Positions 23,676 through 35,411 of a DNA stretch of 64,000 bases are shown one piece after another. Under the pieces are notes generated by a model that worked only from the letters and a program-made list of their open reading frames with translations, was not told the origin of the DNA and made no database searches. Source of the DNA: Polytrichum commune (Eukaryota; Streptophyta; Polytrichopsida; Polytrichales; Polytrichaceae); contig OX485806.1 in the NCBI GenBank assembly GCA_950295325.1, positions 39,804,001 through 39,868,000 on the forward strand. Reading direction: 5' to 3'. A program made the position numbers and the translations under genes. Positions within the stretch are counted from its first letter, which is position 1, and every line of letters begins with the position of its first letter.

Positions 23676-23898
23676 CAGTGTCCAGGGAGATTTTTGGACA
23701 TGATGGGTCAAGCTCCTAGTGTTTTCAAGTCCAGCCGGTTTACATGACATCTTCGGGTTCTCTTTATTAATTTGAGGTATATTCCATGAAATCCTCCAAA
23801 ATGATTGGTAAGTAGCCCGAGCTCTTAAATTCCACTGGTTATTTCTCAAACTCAGCTGGTTCAACTGTAACCAATGGTTGGTTCTCCCCGTTCCACTG
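23676..23898 (+). mobile_element. hAT-like MITE, CCGGTT family (B) copy 2
   Basis: Starts CAGTGTCCAGGGAGATTTTT and ends in the complement of CAGTGGAACGGGGAGAACC. The flanks ACCTACAT and ACCATCAT match at six of eight bases. The order of internal blocks follows copy 1, but several CCGGTT motifs have decayed to CTGGTT or TGGTTG. Confidence 0.75.
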
Positions 23899-23904
23899 AC
23901 CATC

Positions 23905-24215
23905 ATTTGAGTGGTATATGTTTAGGTGTGTATGTAAGAACACACACGAAAATTATATGTGTTTAAAAAAGATTGGATTATGTGTTTAAAATTGTTAGCC
24001 ATTCTAAGTTCAGTTGTCAACATGATTGGAAACTTGGAGACCTATATAACCGCTTAATGAACACACAAATTTTCACTTTGACAATGAAAACGATCATATG
24101 AGCTCCAAAATTTATGAGGCAAATGGTTACAGGCACGATATGGATTTGTCTGCCGTCTTGCACTTAATGCGCGTACCATATTCTACGAGAAGTGGGTGCA
24201 AGAGAGAAAAAGTAA
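23905..24215 (+). repeat. Dispersed repeat, family F (partial)
   Basis: Shares AAAGATTGGATTATGTG, TTCAGTTGTCAACA, CATATGAGCTCCAAAA and AGAAGTGGGTGCAAGAGAG with other F copies at 27090 and 51827 (reverse) and 29677. Ends are unclear. Confidence 0.5.
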
Positions 24216-24602
24216 CCGAATAACACATGGCGTCTTTACGCGTTCCAATCTTCGCTTGCAGCAGGCTGGAGATTGTGCCGGGCTGGGAATGGCATTCTGT
24301 TTTGCTTTGCTTGCCCAAGTTTACGTCTCATTGATTATGAGAGGGAAAGGCTATGATTTTTTTTTTGTAGGTCCTGCTCCAGAATGGCTCCCCACCCAGA
24401 CTGTCTTGAGTGCCACTGTCGTGAATTATGAGTGGAAAATTACAGCTTTGAGTCAGGGTTGATGCAGGCAGTGGGAAAATGAGGGAGAATCTGACAGCAT
24501 GCACAGACCACTTTGACATGAGACCCCTCACCTCTTTTATAAATTTCAAGCCTGCCACAATTGGACTCAACCTCCAAAAGATTGCCCTCTTTGTGGTAGC
24601 TA

Positions 24603-24975
24603 AGGCATGCAGGTGTTATGTGGTTGCTTTTCTTAATTGGACCCCTAGATTTGACTGATATGTGGTTCGGTGAGGATCGAAGAGCAAACATCATAAAGAC
24701 ACATGTTTCAAAGAGATTGGACCACGTCTTCAAATATTAATAAATTCTCGACACTCAATAGTGAACACAATTGGTAGCATCTATGTGTCCAGTTAAGAAA
24801 TCAACAAACATGTCCTTTTGAATATCATAACTAAAACATGGGAGGTTCAAGTTTCATTCTGGTTTTTGCATATGTTTCATCTTAGATTTGTTATTACAAC
24901 ACGTGTTTTGTTGTGGAAATCTAATCGGTAGAAGTTGGAGAACATGAAAAAGGAACAAATAACACCCACATACCT
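24603..24975 (+). mobile_element. TA-flanked MITE, family E copy 1
   Basis: A 373-bp element starting AGGCATGCAGGTGTTATGTG and ending in the complement of AGGTATGTGGGTGTTATTTG. TA lies at 24601-24602 and 24976-24977. It aligns end to end with 25830-26201. The TA duplication suggests a Tc1/mariner (Stowaway-type) origin. No coding capacity. Confidence 0.75.
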
Positions 24976-25514
24976 TAGTAGGCTTCAATATGATCATGTC
25001 TCAACTAAGCTAGTTACAACTATCTCCACAACTTCAATATCAAAAATTTCAATTAACCTGCAAAGGGTTCAACTGCTTTTGTACTACATGAGATCTAAAG
25101 GTCAACTTGCATCTATTTATCTATCAATCTATCATCTTATAACTTAAAGTGCATTGAGATTATTCCTCAAGTGTTTATTTCATCTGATATCAGGTGATTG
25201 AATGATGTATCTAAGTTGCTTACTAGTGTGTGACCCCCTATTGTAATTTGTGGGCACTTCCAAGTTCAAAGTTCCAATTTCCACAGACATACTTGACCCT
25301 TAAATTGACTTGTAAATTGTCTCATTTGGTTAGCACTTGCAAATCACAAGTATTGTCATTTCAAATTCCATAATCGGAATTCAAATATAAAAGTTATGAT
25401 AAGAGAAACATGAAGATTGTGTTTCTCTTTTGAAGTGTTAGTAACCCAATCCTTCCCAATTACGTTAAAAGTTGAACATAGAGTGGTCAATATCTTCCCG
25501 TCAATGTTTCTAGA

Positions 25515-25541
25515 GTCTATCTATCTATCTATCTATCTATA
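25515..25541. repeat. (TCTA)n microsatellite
   Basis: About six TCTA units running into a short TATATA tract. Confidence 0.9.
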
Positions 25542-25829
25542 TATATTTTGATGATCCAATCTCATTGTACGAAGAGTGATCAGATAAGGCTCACATTTGA
25601 GCCAAAAGATCACAATGTGCTTTTTGGCAATAAAAGAAGAAGTGATGTTATATATATTTCTCTCAAATACAATACAAAACAAAAAAAACAAAAAAAACAA
25701 AAGGTCACTGCATGCACTTGGTGACAAGCCAGCTCAAATGGTGGACTTCAATGTCATCATTGTGCAACCGGTGCAGCTACTATCTCCACTGCAGCTTCAA
25801 TGTCAAATTCCAAAACCCATCATAAACTA

Positions 25830-26201
25830 AGGCATGTGGGTGTTTATTTGGTTGCTTTATTTCATCGGACACTTATGTATCATTGGTGCACGGTTCGGTG
25901 AAGATCGACAAACAAACACCACAAAGAAACATATTCAAAAGAGATTGGACCACCATGTCTTCGAATTTTAGATACTACTCTACATGAAACAGTGAACACA
26001 AGTACGAAACCCTAGGTACTACTCAATTAAGCAATCAACAAACACAGACTTCCAATATCCATAACTAAATAGTGGAAGATCCGATTTTCAATCCGATTCT
26101 TGCGGATGCTTCATCGTAAATTAGTGAATGCAGCACAAAGTTTCGTTGCGTAAATCCAATTAGTAGAAGCTGGGAACGAGCCGAACGACACCTACATACC
26201 T
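25830..26201 (+). mobile_element. TA-flanked MITE, family E copy 2
   Basis: A 372-bp element starting AGGCATGTGGGTGTTTATTT and ending in the complement of AGGTATGTAGGTGTCGTTCG, flanked by TA (25828-25829, 26202-26203). Interior blocks match copy 1 throughout, including GAGATTGGACCAC and AATCAACAAACA. Confidence 0.8.
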
Positions 26202-26203
26202 TA

Positions 26204-27089
26204 GCTGATCCAACAGGTGAACATATGGTCTTCACCATCACACAACTGCACTGACATGTTTGCAGTTGAATGAGATTATTTTATGTGTTACAATCTGTAT
26301 GGTCTGATGTCGAAACAGGCTTGAATCGGGAACGCCTTGAGTTGCGAGTACTACAGATCATAGTAAGTGGGATTTATTACAGTAGGGCAACTAGAGACAG
26401 AAGGTGCATCTTCCATAATGATGGCTGAAATTTGGGAGAAGCGAGGACACCCAATGAGGGAAAAATCGGTGGAAATTGGGTAGGCTAAATGGGTGGTTGG
26501 TCAGCTGGGAATGAATGTTGATTTTCCCAGGGCCTGATAACTTAACTACTCTTTAGGTGAAAGGATTGGCCACATGCCAGCCAGGTACCTTTTGAAGCAG
26601 CCTCTTGATGACCCACTTACAATCGCCTCTTTAAAGCCTGCCACGCACCATTACTCCACCACCCTGGCCGTGAGGACTCGTCGAGGACCCTCTTCACCTA
26701 ATTCTAAAGTGAGTGAGTGAGTGCGTGAGTGAGTGAGAGAGAGAGAGAATACGAGCGTACCTCTCATCCATCCAACATAAAAACTTGCCCTCCCTAGAGG
26801 TTTGTGGTCGATTCATCTCAAATGACTTGGACTAGATTAATGTATCATTTTAACAGATTAATGGTACACATCTGGTATCAAATCAACTAAGAGAAACACT
26901 ATTTGGGATGCATATTATTTCAAGGTTGTTGTGTTGGATGAATGAGAAGTACACTTGTATGCGGTAACTCTCCTCTTTTAGTAATATTGTAAGATCCCCC
27001 TCCACTGATATGACCCAACTTTGAGGTAAGGATATTTTGCGGTCTCTCTTTTCATTAAATCACCGATCATTCAATATCTCATTAAGATA
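26204..27089. other. Gene-free interval with a (GAGT)n/(GA)n tract
   Basis: No gene. A (GTGA)n tract running into (GA)n lies at 26710-26748. Confidence 0.5.
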
Positions 27090-27430
27090 AGGTGACTTAG
27101 ATGTGAATAGGTTAGACACTTTTCTCTCTGCACCCACTTCTAGTACGCTATAAAACACACAAGTAGTGTGAGATGATTAGCAAATTCAAATCGTGACTGT
27201 AGCCATTTTATCTCAATATTTTCGGAGTCCACATGAATATCTTATTTATCATCAAAGTGTTGAATCCCATGCTCCATAAGTGGTCATATAGGTCTTCCCG
27301 ATTATGCTGACTATTGAGCTTAACATAATTCGCATATTTGGAACACGTAGTCCAATGTCTCCAATCCCTCATATAAATACACGCCTTTTTGGGTGTCCAT
27401 TCTTAGATCCATGCCTTTAACCTTAAATGC
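27090..27430 (-). repeat. Dispersed repeat, family F copy (TA-flanked left end)
   Basis: Starts TA|AGGTGACTTAGATGTGA and contains GCACCCACTTCTAG, GTAGCCATTTT and GTAGTCCAATGTCT in the same order as 51827-52219. The right end is indistinct near 27430. Confidence 0.5.
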
Positions 27431-28372
27431 ATCATTTATGAAACGTGTGCAATGCATCCGCTTTGAAATGGTTTGCATGCATTCTTAAAATGAGTTCCAT
27501 AATAAAGTTGCATGATAATGTACAAGACTCCTAAAGTTACATTTTTAAATGAAGTGAATTGCTACATTTTAGAAGATTTTGACCACTTCACAATACGTCA
27601 CCATTTGAGGCTCACATGAGAGTGCAATAATGTTAACCTTGAGGACGGGACTCCCCAAATCAAGGAACTTCTTCTTGGAGACTACCTTTGAGCTTACCTG
27701 AGCCCCATTGACTTTGCTCAAATTTCAACACCCTGTCTCATATTTTCACAATGGTTTCGACTTGAATGAACTTGTGGTGTAAATTAAAGGTTGCGGCTGT
27801 GATTAATGCATTCTAAAATCTCATAAACACAGCAAGAAGCCACCCTCTTCACAAATACTATAGTTGGAGTTCAAAGCAATGAACGGGGAGTATTGAACTT
27901 TAGTTACGAGCTAGCCGAATTTTTTCGGAGATTACCGAATGAGTTCGCAATGATTCAGACGAGGCACCGACTTAAAATTGTTAAGGTCATAAATTGACCG
28001 GTTCAAATGAGAAAAGATCGGCAATATAGCCGGTTGAGGCATCATATTTTAGGATATTTACCAAGCCAATTTTTAAATTTTAGGCAAGTAGCTGAAGGGA
28101 CTAGGGATATGGCGGAAATTTCTGCTAGGGTAATACTAGAGTCATGACTCATAAGGTAAGAACCATGGAGGCTAATTAATTTAGGGTTGGTTCCGTTCAC
28201 TGGGCCGATTAGGGTTTTGAGGCTCTAAGCACCCAAGGACTCTCTCACGAGTATAAGGAGTTTGAGGCCCTTGTGCAAAGTGTCTCACTCCTCTCACTCC
28301 TTTACTGGGATTTCTCTCTGTGCTCTTTCGCTACTGCTCTTCCATTTCTGTTTGTTTCTGCATCCACCTGCG

Positions 28373-28623
28373 GCAATCCACCTGCAATCTAGTTGGAGAC
28401 ATCTGTTTCGGAGGTCTAGTTCGAAGGTCTAGTTCGGTGCAGCGATCCACCTGCGATCCAGTTGGTGACATCTGTTTCGGAGGTCCAGGTTGAAGGTCCA
28501 CTTCGGTGCAGTGATCCACTGCAATCCAGTTGGAGACATCTGTTTCGGAGGTCCAGGGTGAAGGTCTAGTTCAATGCGGCGATCCATTGCGATCCAGTCG
28601 GAGACATTTGTTTCGGAGGTCGT
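28373..28623 (+). repeat. Tandem repeat, ~69 bp x 3.6, inside the hAT element
   Basis: Units carry GATCCACCTGCGATCCAGTT followed by GACATCTGTTTCGGAGGTC. The last unit breaks off after GGAGGTC at about 28620. Internal arrays of this kind are common near hAT ends but may also be a later amplification. Confidence 0.8.
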
Positions 28624-28918
28624 GAATCTCTTGAAATCTTGTAGATAAGTCTTGAAGAGTAGGAAACAAACTTGTGCGGAACCAATGTTCGTCTCCTGGA
28701 TCTCTTGAATCTCTCACAACGATTCTTGAATGTTTTGGATCTCTCACAACGATTCTGAGACTTTACAATGACATCACATTGTAGTTTTGTGCATGGTGTT
28801 GTGAAGTACAGAGCTTCTCTTCTCCGTCTTGTGCATGGCGCCGTGAAGTACAGAGCGTGGGATGAAGTTTAGGGTTTAGGGTTTAGGATTTAGTGTCCAA
28901 AATTTAATAAAAACACGA

Positions 28919-29101
28919 GTGAGAAATGGATTTGGGAGTAAAAATTTGGAAGCTATGCTTAGAATTGCTTTAGAGGGACCAAATGAAAACTTTGATAATG
29001 TTATTGAAGAGGCAATTCCTTTGTGGAAAACTGGAACCAAATACCGGTTTTTATATGTTAATTCTTCACGTTATGTGTCTTCTGCAAGTGATGCATCTTG
29101 A
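28919..29101 (+). pseudogene. Remnant of a hAT-type transposase C-terminus
   Basis: A 60-codon open frame without an ATG translates to a peptide containing LEAMLRIALEGPNENFD and EEAIPLWKTG, then a stop. This resembles the tail that follows the dimerisation region in some plant and animal hAT transposases (…R-I-A-x-E-G-P…, then an acidic stretch and a W-K). Everything upstream, including any DDE residues, is missing or unreadable, so it cannot encode an active enzyme. Its position inside a hAT-terminated element supports the call. The motif match is from memory and was not searched. Confidence 0.45.
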
Positions 29102-29676
29102 TCAGTAAGTTCAACTATGTTTTCTAATTCTAAGGATACGGATGTTTAAAAGTTGCATGTATTGTTGTACTAACTAGCCTCTAAATAATGTATGAATCCT
29201 CTTTGGATTTATATATATTTTTAAAGGCTAAATCCTTGGCCCCAAGTTGGTGGGGGCTTGGCAAGGTTCAAATCCTTCCAAGGATACTTGGATTTTCTAT
29301 CAATACAAATTCACCCCTTTAAAAGCATCACACCAATTTTTTTTTACAATATTTAAAGAAACAAATCCGACATACAATACAAATCTTCGAAAACATACCG
29401 AAATGAAATTCAGAAAGTCGGAAAATTACCGAATGGTAAAGTTAAATATCGGTTTTCTACCGAGAATAAAAATTGGATTTAGGTAGCTTCCGAGCAAAAA
29501 AATAAAAATCTGAATGTCTTTATAAAAGATCCGAAATGTACCGATTTTTGTATAAAACTCCCCGGACTATGGTTCAAAGCGGTAAAATTTGTTGTAAATC
29601 CCATGTAAACCTACTGCTACCTGCCTAAGTTGCATCATCAAGTTTTGAAGTTGGACGGTTTCAAAGGATTCTTGTG

Positions 29677-29965
29677 AGGTAAGCGGGCCTAATTTGGTGA
29701 CTCATCTTAAATGGACACCTATATTTGAGTGGTGAGTGATTGGGTGTGATTTTAATAACGGACACCGTATAGACATGTGTTTAGAAGAGACTGGATTCTG
29801 TGTGAAAAGTTTGTTGATTACTCTAGGCTCAATAGTCAACAATATATAATGCTTGTTTGACGAGACATGGAATCTTCACACTGATAGCGATAAAATATTC
29901 ATATCGGCTTTGAAAATTACGAGGCGAATGGCTGCATCGATGATTTAGATTTGTTGGTCATCGTA
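29677..29965 (+). repeat. Dispersed repeat, family F copy
   Basis: Starts AGGTAAGCGGGCCTAATTTG and continues GTGACTCATCTTAAATGG and ACACCTATATTTGAGTGG. This matches the complement of the right end of 51827-52219. The right terminus was not found. Confidence 0.5.
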
Positions 29966-32900
29966 ACATTATTCAACATAGTAAGGGTCTTCCTACATCA
30001 TCAAATTGACACTGTAGCGTGGAGTGTAAAACTCTACAAAATGTTGTGATTATACTCTTAAGATTATGTGGTCCACCCAACTGAAGGTATGTGTTGACTC
30101 ATGTTATGATCTTGCACTCACTGTGTGCTTCATATGCTACTAGCTAGAAGTAGATGCAGAGCTAAAAATCTCTCTTTAAGGCCTACTTATGTTCATTGAT
30201 GGTTTGAAAAACATTTTCATATTGAAACATTAAAACCCAAGGTAGAGGTTGATGATTACATTTATTGGGGTTTGTGGGTTTCACTGTGAGTACCCTAGAG
30301 TAATCACCCACCTTGGTCCAATGGTCTCTGCTTCGGGTCCCGTTGACTTTGTATGTTATTTGGCCATTGAATGAATTTTGTTTCAATCGATCGCCTCCAA
30401 AATTAAAACAGAAAAACATAAGAAAATGTAGGGGCTGTTGGCAAAGGATATTAAATTGGGGAAAGTCAATAAATACTTTCCATGAAAACTAGGTCACATG
30501 AAGGACATCTGTGGTTACCCACTAGAATCAGAAAGGTTCCTTGTTGCTTTGAGTTTGTCCTGACAACATAACATTGTTCATCTTTAGAAGAAGGTTTGGC
30601 AGGACCAAGAATTTGTCAAAAAAAAGATGCTTGGAAAATTCTATGGAGGTGCAAGAGATTTGAATTTTCAAGTTGAAATTTTGCCTTAACAGTGTGGCAT
30701 TCCACTGGCAATTGTTTATCTCCAAAGTTGCTAAATGTTTAGGGATTGGGAATACCTAGTTTCATGCCTTATCTAGCTTGTAAGTAATTAAGCAACTTTA
30801 GTAGTTGGCTACTATTTGCCCCACCAAGGCTGCCATTGATTCATGGCCAATTCTAGTTGGTTGTCCAAGCTAGGCCAAACTTTGTCTCGTTTCATAAACT
30901 GTCTCTAAAGGCAAAGCGAATGATTTATTGGACTGTGGTTTAGCCACGAAGCAAGCTCATAAAGCCACACTACACAAAATTGATACGGACACAAAAGCAA
31001 CAAGAGATGCATTTATTGTGAAAGCATGACTGACCCCCAAGTAGAGTGATGGAAATCCTACTGCATTTTTATTCATGTGAAGAAATAAAAAAATAAAAAA
31101 GTGCCAATACTAAATTGCTAGAAGGTATACAATTTGCACATGCCAACAAAACACCAAACTCTCATGATGCAACGCCATGAACTAAACTAATCTCTTCCAC
31201 ATTGCTTACCTAAACCCGTAATCTAATATTCTTCAACCATTGACAAATTTTCATCCACAATGTGTGGGACAATGGGAATGTATAAAATATAACCCTTTTG
31301 CAATTTTTGTATAACATGGTATCTTATAAATAACATAAACCTAATTTCATGGAATATATAACACCCTACATTACTTTGAACTCATAGTCACATATTGACA
31401 CTTGAGGCCAATTTTATTTTGAAACCACTTCAATTTTTTTGATATCGTCATCTCAAAAGACCCTATCTTTAACCCCATGTAGTTTCTAATTTTTGGGGAG
31501 TGTTGGCCCCATCATGCTTGTAAACAAAGGATTACATTCTAGTTTGGGCTCTCTTGGATTCAACATGCACTATAGTATGTACTTTAGTGATTATACATTG
31601 GCACATCTTGTGCCAAGGTCGACCTATTGGCTATGAGATGTTTCTTCTGGACAATTTAGCAATAGGTGCTTCCCGACTTTGATTATTTTATGTTGGTTTG
31701 CACTTCAGTCTATTCAACTAGTGGATATGTATTACAAGTTTATTTTTTTAAACCCCACATACACACATGTTCTAAAATTTCCGTCAATAATGTCTCAATT
31801 TCCTTGAAATCATTATGGATGACCATGTTGCTTTGTTTCCATCCTTCCATAATAGGCCCGCCGGGGGGAGGGGGGGGGGGGGGGGAGGGTGGAGGCATGA
31901 TAAAAATTCTTAATCTTGGCCTAGTTTGCTTTGTTTTGTTCGGGGTTTTATTGTTGTTTGATGGGTTTAGGGGTGTGGACTTCATTATATTCTTCATGTT
32001 CTTCATGTTGTATAGGCGGGGAGAGCGTGTGGTTCTTGATTGAGTATCTTCCCCATAGTAATGTTAATCTTTCTAGTAGTATAACAATTTGGTAGCTTCC
32101 CATGTGGTCTTGTATTTGGGCTAGAGGGGGGTGAATTTGGGTCAGAGGGGATGCATTTGTATTATGGTTGATGTGGCTATGATGTCTTTGTCTAGGTTAC
32201 ATTCTTGAGTATGAAGGGTAAGGTATGCGATGTCAAGGTTGGGGCAAACATTTTTTCTATTGCATGATTGATGGGGTTTTAGGTTGTTGAGTTGTTTGTT
32301 TGTTTTTTTTTAAAATATTTTTTTATTTATTTTTAAAAATTAGGTGAGTTTTGTGATGAGTAGTAGGTTGTGTTCATAGAGGATGGTGTTGGGGGTTTAA
32401 GAGTTGTGTTTGTGTGATTCATTTGAAGTGGTTGGTGTGTGGGGTTTGCCAGTGGCAGTGAAATTTATGTGTATGTTGTTTGGCTCCCCATTTTTCTTTT
32501 TTGTGTGTGGATTTAAACCTAGAGATGTATGAGATAGGGTTGCCTAGGGGTTGCATGGTTGTGTTGTATCTTGGGTGTGGGGTAGAATTTGGGGTTGTGG
32601 GGGTGTTGGGTGTGGTAATGTGTGTTGTGGGGGGTGGTGTGTGGTATGTGTTTGGTGGGAAGACGGCAGTGGCTGGTAAAAAAACACTCTATAATAATCT
32701 AGATTTGGTATGGTATTTATCTTGGAAATTGTCAATGATGAGTATGCATGTCTTGGTGCAATCTTAGATTTGGGGTAGGATGGTATTGTTGAAGGAGGAG
32801 AGTCTTTAAGGAATTTCTTTGTATTGGATCTTTGTGGTCGGGTGAGAGCAAGGTTAGATGGGTTTTTGTACTAGTCTTCCAATAGGCGGGGAGTTGTTGA

Positions 32901-33758
32901 GAGGAAAGGTGTTGTCTACGAAGTCTAGATGGATGTTGAAAGGATCTAGTGGTTGGTGGGTCAAAGTCCTTGGGTCTTCCCCCAAGTTTTCATGAAGACT
33001 TCCAACCAACCCATGGAATATTAGTTATGGGGCAAAAGTAACACAAAATAAAATAGCTGCCCACATTAGATTTCTAGAAATATGATTATTGTGCCCATGC
33101 TAGTTTTCTACAATGGCGATGGTTGGTCAACTTTGATGGAGTTTGTCCATGTAAGCTTCCAATGCAAACAATTCATCCTTAAACTTGTTGTGTCGTCGAG
33201 TGGGCGATTTCTTCGGTGCAATCGGGATGGAATAGGGAGGGGGAGATGCATGTTCCTTGATGGACTTTGAAGATGGCAAATCCATGAATTGGGGAGGCGT
33301 GCAAACATTAGGGTTTGCATGGTCAAGCAAAATCATCACACTACTGGCCAGATCGATGTCGCCGCAGGAAACATCCTCCTCCCCATAACTTTAACAACGG
33401 GAATTGGATTGGCAGAAGGGAGACTAGTGGAGAAAAAATCATCCACAACCTCAGCTTCGTACTCACATTGGGGAACCCAACAATCTTTCGTGAACCATTT
33501 GCATGCCATTCCCACCGAAAGCAATATGTCGCTTTTAACCCAAAGAACTTCTTTTAATAGAATGTGAAAATTGAATTAATGTGGTTAATGGAGAAATTGT
33601 AGGAGTTGTTTTTTTCGTGTCCAATCAAAGCCTTGTGAAAGAGAACCCCCTTGCAGATGCTATCCCAATTCAAAGACCTTGCTACCCAAATTTAATTGTG
33701 GACAAGGAACCAATTATGCATGCCTAGAGAGGATGTCAAACGTGAGGTTTTGATCGAC
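29966..33758. other. Gene-free interval
   Basis: I find no supported gene. Frames in the GT-rich part (31861-32700) are long only because that strand is poor in C and stop codons are rare in some frames. Poly-G/poly-C tracts and T-tracts are present (31862-31886, about 32310-32335). Confidence 0.5.
31861..32700 (+). other. Strand-asymmetric GT-rich, C-poor tract
   Basis: Begins with an interrupted G-run (31862-31886). The top strand then stays very poor in C for about 800 bases, with many GGGG and GTGTG runs (for example 32576-32640). It could form G-quadruplexes. The frames at 31666-32043 and 32480-32767 are explained by this composition. Confidence 0.6.
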
Positions 33759-33761
33759 TAA

Positions 33762-34149
33762 GAGCATCACCACCCATCCTACAAAATGCAGGGTGGATCA
33801 TCCTCACAATAAGTTCAAGTCACTCGGTTTGCAAGCCGGGTGACCCACCCATGACTTGTATATAAGGTGATAAAACAAGGAAGAAACAAAAGCAAGATGA
33901 ATCTCATTGGCACCTTGGAAATCGGAGAGGAATATGGAGTTCGTCCTTTGTTGTTTAGGGGGCTCCTTTTTTGTTTTGGGGGCGGAGCTCCGACTTGCAA
34001 AATGACCCCAATTTGCAAGCCAACCTCAACTTCCAAGCCGGCCCTACCAACAAATCATCCATTTTGCAGGATGGGTGGGGCACTTTTGCAAGCCGCCTCT
34101 CACAATATAAGTTGAAGTCATCCGTTTTTGAGGATGGGTGGTGATGCTC
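33762..34149. mobile_element. Tourist-like MITE (Harbinger)
   Basis: A 388-bp element starting GAGCATCACCACCCATCCT and ending in its complement, flanked by TAA (33759-33761 and 34150-34152). Subterminal similarity continues (AAGTT-AAGTCA near both ends). GAGCATC termini with a TWA duplication are typical of plant Tourist elements. It is non-coding and single-copy in this window. Confidence 0.85.
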
Positions 34150-34639
34150 TAAAATCCACTCACTTAGTCATTAGCCACACATTATGCCATTTTCATGTTT
34201 ATGGCAAACCAACCGAGAAGAAGAAGAAGGAAAATAAACAAGCCCATGAACTTATCTGACATTGTATTAAATGATGACCAAAGAAGGAGGTGGAATCAAA
34301 AACAAAATGGCAAAACCAACCACAAAAAGAGCTCAAAGAGACACAGGGAAACCAAGTGACACAAAACTCCATTCAATGAAAGCCAAGACGGTCAGGCAAA
34401 CGAGAATGTTAATAATGAGAACAAATCCGCATCCAATTTGGGAGTAGGAAATCACACGCCTAACCAAAAACAAGAGAAATATGAAACCAAGTGAAGAGAC
34501 ACAAATTTGATGGTTCAACTTCCATGGTACGATTTTTTAAAGAATCAATTTCCAGAGCTTTTGGGTTCCTCACTAGGTGTAAACCGAATGTGGATCAAGA
34601 GGAATGACCATGTACCAAGACGTGAATGTGCTGATTTTT

Positions 34640-35020
34640 TTTAACATATGCCCGAAAAAATAACTCAAGTTTGACCATTCTCTTATCTTCTCTTGTCTTC
34701 ATCTTCTCTTCCCCCAAAAAAAATTTATTAAAAAAATGATAACAATATTTCTTTGTCATGGGCCCTTGCCTTTTTCTACTAGAGCATATCTTTTGCCTCT
34801 CCCATTGCAAAATCCGTTGGACCATGTTAGTGGATAATGTAGGCCTTAAAATATGTCTTTGGGGGACCTCGAACTCCATGGTGACTCTGACATTCTTTCC
34901 TTGGTGTAAACCAAATCAGCATATGTTAAAAAAAAAATGTGGTCCCGGGATGAGTTTAATAGCTAATCACATATTTTACAAGGCCTTGGGACGACTTCAT
35001 GGTCCATGGTGTAAACAACC
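34640..35020 (+). repeat. Dispersed repeat, family J copy 2
   Basis: Matches 12425-12780 from the pyrimidine-rich stretch through ATGGGCCCTTGCCTTTTTCT to ATGGTCCATGGTGTAAACAA. It carries a ~25-base insertion (CAGCATATGTTA plus a poly-A run near 34917-34940) absent from copy 1. A related TGCTGATTTTTTTTAACATATG-like stretch sits just left of the repeat at about 34629. Confidence 0.6.
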
Positions 35021-35186
35021 CCTAAGGGTCACGGTCCTTCCCACTTCGAGGCAAGTTGTGCGCCTCTTAATCTAGCACATGGGGTTGAGATAATTTAACC
35101 CAAGTAAGATTTAATGTGCTAGGTTGGGAGTCCGTCCATTTTTGGGATTGGAACTTCCAAGTGAGGCTAGATAATATTATGAAAAT

Positions 35187-35411
35187 TAGTGTCCGGGGAG
35201 ATTTTGGGGCATAATCGGTCGAAATCCTAGTGTTTTCAAGTCCAATTGGTTACATGTTGGAATCTTTTGGTTTTCCTTTATTATTTTGAGGTATATTTCA
35301 TATATCCTCTTAAACGATTGGTAGTTATCTTGAAGTCTTGAACTTCAACCAACCATTTCTTAAGCTCAACCGGTTCATCTGTAACTAGCGGTCAATTCTC
35401 CCCATTCGTTG
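35187..35411 (+). mobile_element. hAT-like MITE, CCGGTT family (B) copy 3
   Basis: Starts TAGTGTCCGGGGAGATTTTG and ends in the complement of CAACGAATGGGGAGAATT. The interior follows the family order (CCTAGTGTTTTCAAGTCCAA, then GGTATATTTCATATA). The target duplication has decayed. Confidence 0.7.

Larger units (their letters stand above)
27878..29571 (+). mobile_element. Decayed hAT transposon with exact 8-bp target duplication
   Basis: A 1694-bp element starting CAATGAACGGGGAGTATT and ending in the complement of CATAGTCCGGGGAGTTTT. It is flanked on both sides by GTTCAAAG (27870-27877 and 29572-29579). The 8-bp duplication, the CA-initial termini and a fragment resembling a hAT C-terminus (28919-29101) agree on the hAT superfamily. 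The termini match those of the 227-bp CCGGTT MITEs. This element also carries GACCGGTTCAAATGAG and AGCCGGTTGAGG near 27998-28045, so it may represent their parent lineage. It also contains a 69-bp tandem array and a short TTTAGGG run. Confidence 0.75.

Noticed and set aside
28867-28895. Interstitial telomere
   Set aside because: Only about three units, embedded in a transposon; too short for a telomeric tract.
31666-32767. Frames of 95-125 codons in the GT-rich tract
   Set aside because: Explained by strand composition; runs of Gly/Val/Leu without recognisable domain.
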